Below, piece after piece: positions 57,003 through 64,000 of a stretch of 64,000 nucleotides of DNA. Location of the stretch: positions 62,001 to 126,000 of the forward strand of contig NZ_JAUYEY010000021.1 in assembly GCF_030689685.1 (NCBI RefSeq), given 5' to 3'. Position numbers and translations under genes: made by a program. This stretch comes from Polaromonas sp. (GTDB taxonomy: Bacteria > Pseudomonadota > Gammaproteobacteria > Burkholderiales > Burkholderiaceae_C). The first letter of the stretch is position 1. Every line of letters starts with the position of its first letter. The notes beneath the pieces were generated by a model. The model saw only the letters and a program-made list of their open reading frames with translations, ran no database searches and had not been told where the DNA came from.

Positions 57003-59275
57003 TCTTTCACACAGTCGGCGTAGTAGTGTTTTTTGCCGCTCTCGTCTTGCACTTCAACCAGACCGTGGATGTCGGTCTCAAAACCCGGGCACTGCGCGTT
57101 GAACTCGCGCGAGAACTTCAGGTAATCGACAATTTTCTTGTTGAACACTTCGCCCGGAATCAGCAGCGGTATGCCGGGCGGGTAAGGCGTTACCAGCCCG
57201 ACGGTGATGCGGCCTTCCAGGTGGTCAATTTCAACGCGCTCGGTTTTGCGCAGCGCGATATGGGCGTAAGCGTCGCTGGGCTTCATGGCTGGCGTCAGGT
57301 CGCTCAGGTACATGTCGGTGGTCAGCCGGGCAATGTCGTATTTGGCGTAGAGCTGGTGAATGTGCTGGCACAAATCGGCCAAGCCCATTTTTTCGTAGCG
57401 CGGAAACTTCTGGCAAAACTCGGGCAGGATGCGCCACATCGGCTGGTTCTTGGCGTAGTCGTCTTTGAACTGCTGCAGGGCAGTCAGCATGCTGTTCCAG
57501 CGGCCCTTGGTGATGCCGATGGTGAACATGATGAAAAAGCTGTACAGGCCGGTTTTCTCTACCACCACGCCGTGTTCGGCCAGGAATTTGGTCACGATGC
57601 TGGCCGGGATGCCGGTCTTGGCAAACTTGCCATTCAGGTCCATGCCGGGTGTGACCACGGTCGATTTGATCGGGTCCAGCATGTTGAAACCGGTCGCCAT
57701 CTTGCCGAAGCCGTGCCAGTTGACGCCGGCTTTCGCGTTTTTGGACTCGCCCTTGATGATCCAGTCTTCCGAGCGGCCAATGCCCTCATCGACCAGCTTG
57801 TCGGGTCCCCAGACTTTGAACCACCAGTCGTCGCCGTACTCATCGTCCACCTTGCGCATGGCCCGGCGGAAATCCAGCGCCTCGGCGATGCTTTCCTCGA
57901 CCAGCGCGGTACCGCCGGGTGGCTCCATCATCGCGGCGGCCACATCGCAACTGGCAATGATGCTGTACTGCGGGCTGGTGCTGGTGTGCATCAGATAGGC
58001 CTCGTTGAAGAGGTGGCGGTCGAGCTTGACGGTCTGCGAGTCCTGCACCAGCACCTGACTGGCCTGGCTGATGCCGGCCAGCAGCTTGTGGATGGACTGC
58101 GTTGAATACACCATGGCCTGTTTGGGGCGCACACGCTTTTTACCCATGGCGTGGTAGCTGCCGTAAAACGGGTGAAAGGCGGCATGCGGCAACCAGGCTT
58201 CGTCAAAATGCAGATTCTCGACATAACCATCGAGCATGCCCTTGATGGTTTCTGTGTTGTAGAGCACGCCGTCATAGGTCGATTGCGTGATGGTCAGCAC
58301 GCGCGGCCTGACCTTTTTCGCATCCACGCCCTTGAGCAGGGGGTTGGCCTTGATCTTGGCCTGGATGGAGGCCTGCTCAAACTCTTCTTTCGGGATCGGG
58401 CCGATGATGCCAAAGTGGTTGCGCGTCGGCTTCAAAAACACCGGAATCGCCCCGGTCATGATGATGGCGTGCAGGATGGACTTGTGGCAGTTGCGGTACA
58501 CCACCACCACATCGCCCGGCGCTACCGTGTGGTGCCAGACCATCTTGTTGGACGTTGAAGTGCCGTTGGTGACAAAAAAGCAGTGATCGGCATTGAAGAT
58601 GCGCGCCGCATTGCGCTCGGACGCACCCACCGGCCCGTCATGGTCCAGCAGCTGGCCCAGCTCTTCCACTGCGTTACACACGTCGGCGCGCAGCATGTTT
58701 TCGCCAAAAAACTGGTGAAACATCTGCCCGACCGGGCTCTTCAAGAAGGCCACGCCGCCCGAATGCCCCGGGCAGTGCCACGAGTAGGAGCCGTCTTCGG
58801 CGTAATCGAGCAAGGCCTTGAAAAACGGCGGCTGTACACCTTCCAGGTAACTCTTGGCTTCGCGGATGATGTGGCGCGCCACAAACTCCGGCGTGTCTTC
58901 AAACATGTGGATAAAGCCATGCAGTTCGCGCAGGATGTCGTTGGGGATGTGGCGCGAGGTTTTGGTCTCGCCGTACACATAAATCGGCACATCCAGGTTT
59001 TTGCGCCGCACTTCTTCAATGAAATGGCGCAAATTCAGCACCGCCGGGTCCAGATCCGGGCCCGGCGTGAACTCTTCGTCGTCAATCGACAGAATAAAGG
59101 CGCTGGCGCGGCTTTGCTGCTGCGCAAACTGCGACAGGTCGCCGTAGCTGGTAACGCCCAGCACTTCAAAGCCTTCCGTCTCTATCGCCTGCGCCAGCGC
59201 GCGTATGCCCAGACCAGAGGTATTTTCAGATCGGAAATCTTCGTCGATGATGACGATGGGAAAGCGGAATTTCAT
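56999..59275 (-). CDS. PLP-dependent arginine/lysine/ornithine decarboxylase
   Basis: A 758-residue fold-type I decarboxylase of the large inducible kind. Residues 1-130 are the wing, a receiver-like fold. The PLP lysine is Lys397 in STQSIHKLLAGIS; the aldolase-like core shows SWHCPGHSGGVAF, TNGTSTSNKMVWH and HFDEAWLPHAAFH. Specificity among Arg, Lys and Orn cannot be fixed from sequence by eye. It makes polyamine precursors or consumes acid. The ATG at 59275 is used. It is the first gene of a coupled pair with the acetyltransferase, which might act on the amine produced (inference). Confidence 0.93.
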   Translation of the reverse strand: MKFRFPIVIIDEDFRSENTSGLGIRALAQAIETEGFEVLGVTSYGDLSQFAQQQSRASAFILSIDDEEFTPGPDLDPAVLNLRHFIEEVRRKNLDVPIYVYGETKTSRHIPNDILRELHGFIHMFEDTPEFVARHIIREAKSYLEGVQPPFFKALLDYAEDGSYSWHCPGHSGGVAFLKSPVGQMFHQFFGENMLRADVCNAVEELGQLLDHDGPVGASERNAARIFNADHCFFVTNGTSTSNKMVWHHTVAPGDVVVVYRNCHKSILHAIIMTGAIPVFLKPTRNHFGIIGPIPKEEFEQASIQAKIKANPLLKGVDAKKVRPRVLTITQSTYDGVLYNTETIKGMLDGYVENLHFDEAWLPHAAFHPFYGSYHAMGKKRVRPKQAMVYSTQSIHKLLAGISQASQVLVQDSQTVKLDRHLFNEAYLMHTSTSPQYSIIASCDVAAAMMEPPGGTALVEESIAEALDFRRAMRKVDDEYGDDWWFKVWGPDKLVDEGIGRSEDWIIKGESKNAKAGVNWHGFGKMATGFNMLDPIKSTVVTPGMDLNGKFAKTGIPASIVTKFLAEHGVVVEKTGLYSFFIMFTIGITKGRWNSMLTALQQFKDDYAKNQPMWRILPEFCQKFPRYEKMGLADLCQHIHQLYAKYDIARLTTDMYLSDLTPAMKPSDAYAHIALRKTERVEIDHLEGRITVGLVTPYPPGIPLLIPGEVFNKKIVDYLKFSREFNAQCPGFETDIHGLVEVQDESGKKHYYADCVKE

Positions 59276-59440
59276 CAAAAAGGCCTTTGCCGGAAACTGC
59301 TAAAAAAAGCGAATCAGGGGCGAAGTGTAAGGACATTTTTTGACAGATGAGCCGGCTTGGGTCTACGCAGGCCCGAATAAGCTTGCCAATTCGTTCTTCT
59401 GCCCCAGAATGTGTCTTTTACGAAACGCAAGGAACAAAGC

Positions 59441-59866
59441 ATGGCGGAATCAACGATTTGGTGGCTGATCGCAGGGGTCTTCGTGGCCCTTGAGCTGGTC
59501 ACGGGCACCTTCTACCTCTTGATGCTCGCGGTGGGCATGGCGGCGGCGGCGCTGGCGGCCCACGCCGGGGCGGGCACCGTGCTGCAACTGCTGGTGGCGG
59601 CCCTGGTGGGCGGTGGCGCCGTGGTGGTCTGGTACCAGGTCAAAAAACGCAAGCCGACCGACCCTTCAGCCCGTGCCGACCGCAGTGTCAACCTGGATGT
59701 GGGTGAAATCGTCCAGATCGAGGCCTGGAATCCAGACGGCACAGCCAACGTAAAATACCGCGGCAGTAGCTGGACCGCGATTCACCGCTCTGGTGTGATC
59801 CCCTCTGCGGGCGCACACCGCGTCTCCGAACTGGTCGGCAGCCGCCTGCTGGTCGACAAGGTTTAA
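59441..59866 (+). CDS. NfeD family membrane protein
   Basis: A 141-residue protein with two or three N-terminal helices (STIWWLIAGVFVALELVTGT, FYLLMLAVGMAAAALAAHAG, LLVAALVGGGAVVVW) and a C-terminal OB-fold (VNLDVGEIVQIEAWNPDGTA, then SGVIPSAGAHRVSEL). NfeD proteins work with SPFH proteins in membrane quality control, and the SPFH partner follows 28 bases downstream. AAGGA stands 7 bases before the ATG. Confidence 0.92.
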   Translation: MAESTIWWLIAGVFVALELVTGTFYLLMLAVGMAAAALAAHAGAGTVLQLLVAALVGGGAVVVWYQVKKRKPTDPSARADRSVNLDVGEIVQIEAWNPDGTANVKYRGSSWTAIHRSGVIPSAGAHRVSELVGSRLLVDKV

Positions 59867-59894
59867 CCAAACGTCAATAAAAGGAAAAGTCATC

Positions 59895-60809
59895 ATGGAA
59901 ATCGCGATTCTCATCGTCGTCATCGCTGCTATCTTCATCACGCGGTCAGTCAAGGTCGTGCCCCAGCAAAATGCCTGGATCGTGGAGCGGCTGGGCAAAT
60001 ACAACGGCACACTGGCCCCGGGGCTGAATTTTTTGGTTCCCTTTATCGACAAGGTGGCTTACAAGCACAGCCTGAAGGAAATCCCGCTGGACGTGCCCAG
60101 CCAGATCTGTATCACGCGCGACAACACCCAGTTGCAGGTGGACGGCATTTTGTATTTTCAGGTGACCGACCCGATGCGCGCCAGCTACGGCTCGTCGAAC
60201 TACATCGTGGCGATCAGCCAGTTGGCGCAAACCTCGCTGCGCAGCGTGATCGGCAAGCTCGAGCTCGACAAAACCTTTGAAGAGCGCGGCATCATCAATG
60301 CGCAGGTGGTCCAGGCAATTGACGAGGCGGCCCTGAACTGGGGCGTGAAGGTGTTGCGCTACGAGATCAAGGACTTGACGCCGCCAAAAGAAATTCTGCT
60401 CGCCATGCAATCGCAAATTACGGCGGAGCGCGAAAAACGCGCACTGATTGCCGCCTCGGAAGGCCGTCGCCAGGAACAAATCAATATTGCCACCGGCGAA
60501 CGCGAAGCCTTCATCGCCCGCTCCGAAGGTGAAAAACTGGCTGCGATCAACAACGCGCAAGGCGAGGCGACGGCCATTACCACCGTCGCGGACGCAACGG
60601 CTCAGGCGATTGAGCGCGTCGCCGCGGCCATCAGGCAGCCAGGCGGAGAGCTGGCTGTGCAACTCAAAGTGGCCGAAAAAGCCGTGGAAGCCTATTCACG
60701 CGTCGCAGCCAACGCCAGCACCACGCTGATCGTGCCCAGCAACATGACCGAAGTCGCGGCCCTGATCACCTCGGCCATGAAAATGGTGCAATCGACTGCA
60801 AAAGCGTGA
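59895..60809 (+). CDS. SPFH/band-7 membrane protein (paraslipin, QmcA-like)
   Basis: A 304-residue protein with an N-terminal anchor (MEIAILIVVIAAIFITRSVK) and the SPFH domain (VVPQQNAWIVERLGKYNGTL, QLQVDGILYFQVTDPMRASY). A coiled coil (about 175-225: QITAEREKRALIAASEGRRQ) and a C-terminal oligomerisation segment follow. It scaffolds membrane proteases and lipid domains; the adjacent NfeD protein is the usual partner. GGAAAA precedes the ATG. Confidence 0.95.
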   Translation: MEIAILIVVIAAIFITRSVKVVPQQNAWIVERLGKYNGTLAPGLNFLVPFIDKVAYKHSLKEIPLDVPSQICITRDNTQLQVDGILYFQVTDPMRASYGSSNYIVAISQLAQTSLRSVIGKLELDKTFEERGIINAQVVQAIDEAALNWGVKVLRYEIKDLTPPKEILLAMQSQITAEREKRALIAASEGRRQEQINIATGEREAFIARSEGEKLAAINNAQGEATAITTVADATAQAIERVAAAIRQPGGELAVQLKVAEKAVEAYSRVAANASTTLIVPSNMTEVAALITSAMKMVQSTAKA

Positions 60810-60831
60810 ACCCGCAACAGCTAACGCCAAC

Positions 60832-61206
60832 GTGACCGCCAAAAATGTACTGGGCACCGAGCTGCTCCCCTGCTCCTACGACCCGTTGACCGGCTATTTC
60901 CGCGACGGCTGCTGCAACACGGACGAGTCCGACCTCGGCTCACACCTGGTCTGCGTGCGCGTCACCCCCGAGTTCCTGGCGTTTTCAGCGGAGCGTGGCA
61001 ACGACCTGGCCACAGCGCGCCCGGAATACCGCTTCGCCGGACTCCAACCGGGCGATCGCTGGTGCCTGTGCGCCAACCGATGGCGCGAAGCCCTCGAGGC
61101 CGGCTTCGCGCCGCCAGTGGTACTCGAGTCCACGCACGCCAACGCCTTGAAATTCGTCACCAAGGCCCAGCTGGAAAAGCGCAGGTTTCACAACGCGCTT
61201 CATTGA
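60832..61206 (+). CDS. DUF2237 family protein
   Basis: A 124-residue cytoplasmic protein of the DUF2237 family (NVLGTELLPCSYDPLTGYFR, DGCCNTDESDLGSHLVCVRV, FAGLQPGDRWCLCANRW), with several conserved cysteines. Function is unknown. It begins with GTG at 60832, 22 bases after the SPFH gene, and is probably co-transcribed with it. The length equals the family norm. Confidence 0.9.
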   Translation: MTAKNVLGTELLPCSYDPLTGYFRDGCCNTDESDLGSHLVCVRVTPEFLAFSAERGNDLATARPEYRFAGLQPGDRWCLCANRWREALEAGFAPPVVLESTHANALKFVTKAQLEKRRFHNALH

Positions 61207-61264
61207 AAAGATGCGGCCAGCGGCTCAACAGCCCTGCCCGCGCTGCTACAATTGAATGCTTCGC

Positions 61265-61354
61265 GGAAGGGTGGATGAGCGGTTTAAGTCACACGCCTGG
61301 AAAGCGTGCGTGGGGTTATACCCACCGCGGGTTCGAATCCCGCCTCTTCCGCCA
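61265..61354 (+). tRNA. tRNA-Ser (anticodon GGA)
   Basis: The 90-base gene has the acceptor stem GGAAGGG/CTCTTCC (one G-T pair), anticodon loop CTGGAAA on the stem ACGC/GCGT giving anticodon GGA, the long variable arm expected for serine tRNAs, T-loop GTTCGAATC, and an encoded CCA. A -10-like TACAAT lies at 61247-61252. Confidence 0.95.
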
Positions 61355-61402
61355 AAAAGTCTCTGTTGCCGTGAGTTTCCAACACGGTGGTAAAAACTCC
61401 TG

Positions 61403-61428
61403 AAAACCCAGCCCGTCTGGGTTTTTTT
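61403..61428 (+). terminator. Rho-independent terminator after tRNA-Ser
   Basis: AAAACCCAG-cccgt-CTGGGTTTT followed by TTT; 49 bases downstream of the tRNA 3' end. Confidence 0.85.
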
Positions 61429-61529
61429 GTTTCTGAATCGACCGTGTCTTACAAACAAACGGCACCTTGAACGCCCGTTCTCATAGTTACAGCCCGGTAG
61501 AGTGCCTCAATCACAACGAAGGATGTTCT

Positions 61530-62048
61530 ATGACCGAAAGAGATGAAAGGGAGACGCTCCGGCAGGCTGCGCTTGACCGACTGCACGTCGTGGACAGCCC
61601 TGAAGAGCGGGCCTATGACGACATCACCCGACTGGCTGCCGACGTATGCGGTACCCCCATGGCGCTCATCTCCTTAAGTGATCATGAACGACAGTGGTTC
61701 AAATCTCGTGTCGGCATACAGGTGCAAGAGTTGCCGCGGGAGAACAGCTTTTGCTCCCATGCCCTGCTAACACCCCATGACGTCATGGTGATTGAGGATA
61801 CGGCGAAAGATGATCGGTTTGCCAGTCATCCGCTGGTCACCGGCACCCCACACATACGGTTTTATGCCGGTGCGCCGCTCCTGACCCAGGCCGGGCACGC
61901 CATGGGCGCCATCTGCGTGGTAGACACCGTGCCGAGGCAGCTTGATGCAAAACAACTGCAAACCCTTCAGTTCATGGCGCAACAGGTCATGGTCATGCTT
62001 GAGAGCCGCGAGCCGCCGGGGACGACGCCAGTCAAGTCGCCGAACTGA
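61530..62048 (+). CDS. GAF domain protein
   Basis: A 172-residue soluble protein consisting of a short helical lead (LDRLHVVDSPEERAYDDITR) and one GAF domain (about 35-155: FCSHALLTPHDVMVIEDTAK, IRFYAGAPLLTQAGHAMGAI). This stand-alone type is often found fused to diguanylate cyclases or kinases; here no output domain is attached. It may sense small ligands or redox state. The ATG at 61530 has AGGA 7 bases upstream. A bidirectional terminator follows. Confidence 0.88.
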   Translation: MTERDERETLRQAALDRLHVVDSPEERAYDDITRLAADVCGTPMALISLSDHERQWFKSRVGIQVQELPRENSFCSHALLTPHDVMVIEDTAKDDRFASHPLVTGTPHIRFYAGAPLLTQAGHAMGAICVVDTVPRQLDAKQLQTLQFMAQQVMVMLESREPPGTTPVKSPN

Positions 62049-62056
62049 CATTCGGC

Positions 62057-62090
62057 CAGTAAAAAGCCACCTCACGGTGGCTTTTTACTG
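62057..62090. terminator. Bidirectional Rho-independent terminator
   Basis: CAGTAAAAAGCCACC-tcac-GGTGGCTTTTTACTG is a perfect 15-base stem with T-tracts on both strands. It separates the convergent GAF gene and the substrate-binding protein gene. Confidence 0.92.
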
Positions 62091-62101
62091 CGCTACAGAA
62101 T

Positions 62102-63292
62102 TTACTCCAGAGCGACTTTCTTGCCATCCTTGTAGTTGTACAAGGTGATGGACGGATTTTTCAACTCGCCGTTGGGCAGGAACTCGATGGTGGTGGTCAC
62201 GCCTTTGAAGCTGGTTTTGATCAGCTCAGGAATGTACACCTTGGGGTCGATGGAGTTGGCGCGTTTCATGGCGTCCACCAGCACGAAGGTCGCGTCGTAG
62301 GTGTACGGGCTGTAGACCTGGAACTGGTTCGGGTACTTCTCGTCGTAGCGCTTTTTCCACTCGGCGCCGCCTGGCATTTTGGCCAGCGAAGCGCCGCCTT
62401 CGGCGCAGATCACGTTGTCGAGCGTCTTGGCGCCGGCAGCCAGCTTGGCGATTTCGGAGGTGCAGATGCCGTCGCCGCCGAAGTACTTGACCTTGGTCAT
62501 GCCAAGCTGCTCCATCTGGCGCAGCATGGGTCCGGCTTGCGGGTCCATGCCACCGTAGAACACGGCATCGGGAGCCTTGGCCTTGATGGCGGTCAGGATG
62601 GCCATGAAGTCAGTGGCTTTGTCAGTAGTGAACTGCTCATCCACCACGGTCATGCCCTTTTCTTTGGCCGTCTTCTTGAAGATGTCGGCAACGCCCTGGC
62701 CGTAGGCGGTACGGTCATCAATGATGGCGACCTTTTTCAGCTTGAGCTTGTCGGCGGCATAAAACGCCAGTCCGGCTCCCAGTGCCAAGTCATTGGCAAT
62801 GATGCGGTAAGTGGTGTTGTATCCGGGCTTGGTCAGATCAGGGTTGGTGGCAGCACCGGTGACGTGGGGGATACCGCAGTCGTTGTAGACCTTGGAGGCG
62901 GGAATGGTGGTGCCTGAGTTGAGGTGGCCAACCACGCCAGCGACCTTGGAGTCGCACAATTTTTGTGCGGCTGCGGTGCCCTGTTTTGGATCAGCGGCAT
63001 CATCTTCGGCGACGATTTGAAAAGTGGCTTTTTTGCCACCGATCATGACACCCTGCTTGTTCAGGTCTTCAATGGCCATGCGCACGCCATTTTCGTTGTC
63101 CTTGCCGTAGTGGGCCTGTGCACCGGATGTCGGAGCAACGTGACCGATTTTGACAATGAGCGTATCACCAGCAGCAGGCGCCGCAGCGACCGGGGCAGCA
63201 GGTGCAGTGGCGGCTGGCTTGGCTTCTTCTTTCTTGCCGCAGGCAACAACCAACATGGCGGCCAAAGCGACCGCAGTCCATTTCATTTGCAT
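62102..63292 (-). CDS. Branched-chain amino-acid-type ABC transporter substrate-binding lipoprotein
   Basis: A 396-residue Leu/Ile/Val-type periplasmic-binding protein. The signal ends in a lipobox (LVVAC, Cys18), an Ala/Pro-rich linker follows, and the type I binding fold begins at IVKIGHVAPTSGAQAHYGKD. Other family features are VVGHLNSGTTIPASKVYNDC and VYSPYTYDATFVLVDAM. No permease or ATPase gene is adjacent, so it must work with a transporter encoded elsewhere. The substrate is not resolved. Confidence 0.93.
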   Translation of the reverse strand: MQMKWTAVALAAMLVVACGKKEEAKPAATAPAAPVAAAPAAGDTLIVKIGHVAPTSGAQAHYGKDNENGVRMAIEDLNKQGVMIGGKKATFQIVAEDDAADPKQGTAAAQKLCDSKVAGVVGHLNSGTTIPASKVYNDCGIPHVTGAATNPDLTKPGYNTTYRIIANDLALGAGLAFYAADKLKLKKVAIIDDRTAYGQGVADIFKKTAKEKGMTVVDEQFTTDKATDFMAILTAIKAKAPDAVFYGGMDPQAGPMLRQMEQLGMTKVKYFGGDGICTSEIAKLAAGAKTLDNVICAEGGASLAKMPGGAEWKKRYDEKYPNQFQVYSPYTYDATFVLVDAMKRANSIDPKVYIPELIKTSFKGVTTTIEFLPNGELKNPSITLYNYKDGKKVALE

Positions 63293-63508
63293 AAATACAC
63301 TCCAATTAGGAAATTACCGTTAAAGGTTGAGAACAGTTTTTTTGCTCAACGGCACAGAACATACCGCAATTTTCGCGCCTACACCATAGCAAGGAGCCCT
63401 AGGGTGTTGCCGCCGCAACAACGAAAGAACTGAAAGTGTCCAAGTATTAGAGATTCTAATAAAGGTCGTGGCGCGAAGGTCGTGACTCAGACACGTCTTT
63501 TGGTACGT

Positions 63509-63835
63509 TCAGGGTCGGTCCAGCAACTGGCTGGCCAACTCCTGCTCGAACGCCTGGTTGACCGACTGGCGCACCACGATCTCTATCTCATCGCGCAGAC
63601 TGGGGGCCAGCGCCTGGGTATGCTCCAGCACCAGCCGCCCCACGGTCTCGCGCAGCAGCCGGTCCAGCGTCAGGTCAACGCGTTGCATCACGCGGTGGAC
63701 CATCTGTTCCTGAAAATTCTTCATGTCAGGCGCACGGGTGGCCGGGGTATCCGCAGCAAGGTCTTCAGGCCGCGCGGGCTGAACAACTTCTGTCAGCGTA
63801 GGCACAAAACGCTGCGGTGGAGCGGAGCGGTTCAT
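63509..63835 (-). CDS. Hypothetical protein downstream of holC
   Basis: A 108-residue helical protein (NFQEQMVHRVMQRVDLTLDR, then LREEIVVRQSVN-like helices to the end); the first 35 residues are proline-rich and probably disordered. The family is common next to holC in Burkholderiales but has no known function to my knowledge. Its ATG overlaps the holC stop (ATGA at 63832-63835), so the two are coupled. Confidence 0.8.
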   Translation of the reverse strand: MNRSAPPQRFVPTLTEVVQPARPEDLAADTPATRAPDMKNFQEQMVHRVMQRVDLTLDRLLRETVGRLVLEHTQALAPSLRDEIEIVVRQSVNQAFEQELASQLLDRP

Positions 63836-64000
63836 GGCCTGGCCTCTTGAGCAAGATCATGGCGCTTCATCGCGTAGCCGCAGTCGGTGTAATGTTTCCA
63901 GCGATTGCGCGCCGCTGCCCTGTCGTCATCGGCCAGCGTAACCAGTTCAATAAAGCGTTCGAAGCGTTCAAACCCGACGGGCACCTCCTGCCCGAGGTTC
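63832..64000 (-). CDS. holC: DNA polymerase III chi subunit, C-terminal part
   Basis: The last 55 codons of a gene entering from beyond the window end. The peptide LGQEVPVGFERFERFIELVT, followed by ARNRWKHYTDCGYAMKRHDL, matches the C-terminal region of HolC, which links the clamp loader to single-strand-binding protein. Its stop overlaps the start of the downstream small gene. Confidence 0.85.
   Translation of the reverse strand, partial: NLGQEVPVGFERFERFIELVTLADDDRAAARNRWKHYTDCGYAMKRHDLAQEARP

Overview
The window reads as a chromosomal segment of a beta-proteobacterium of the Comamonadaceae (Rhodoferax/Polaromonas-like; genus not resolved). The basis is the gene content and order (rimP-nusA-infB-rbfA-truB-typA, guaB-guaA, ratA-rnfH/smpB, yejABEF-fabI, holC), a high-GC coding style, and dispersed palindromic repeats of types I recall from Comamonadaceae genomes.

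Layout. 1-3.8 kb: the end of an ABC-2 exporter cluster and a TonB-dependent receptor. 4.2-13 kb: an accessory stretch with a soluble histidine kinase, a higBA toxin-antitoxin pair, a KfrA-like coiled-coil regulator with a clear operator, and a stress cluster (small membrane proteins, orphan response regulator, large catalase KatE). 13-19.5 kb: the most unusual region. It holds a fitAB toxin-antitoxin pair, then a 1173-residue protein joining a HerA/TraG-like domain without a Walker A motif, a group-II-intron-like reverse transcriptase and a complete Cas1. A small protein is translationally coupled upstream, an unrecognised protein is divergent, and an AT-rich gap and an H-NS-like protein follow. 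No Cas2, CRISPR array or interference gene is visible anywhere in the window.

19.5-27.7 kb: metabolic and housekeeping genes (acylase, aldehyde dehydrogenase, LD-carboxypeptidase, PaiB-like) with a TadA-haloalkane dehalogenase fusion, a truncated TRIC channel gene and a MITE-like element. 27.7-31.2 kb: a second accessory island at the 3' end of guaA, containing small regulatory/TA-like genes and a three-gene operon whose first gene is a TOTE-type primase-helicase that has lost the primase and Walker A in frame. 31.2-64 kb: mostly conserved core genes, ending in holC, with one tRNA-Ser(GGA).

A theme across the window is palindromic repeats inserted in frame in core genes. One family sits in the penicillin acylase, ldcA, a 3-hydroxyisobutyryl-CoA hydrolase-like gene and truB. 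A second sits in yejF (twice) and yejE. A third sits in guaA. These domesticated repeats and the solitary HerA-like/RT/Cas1 locus are the observations most worth following up.
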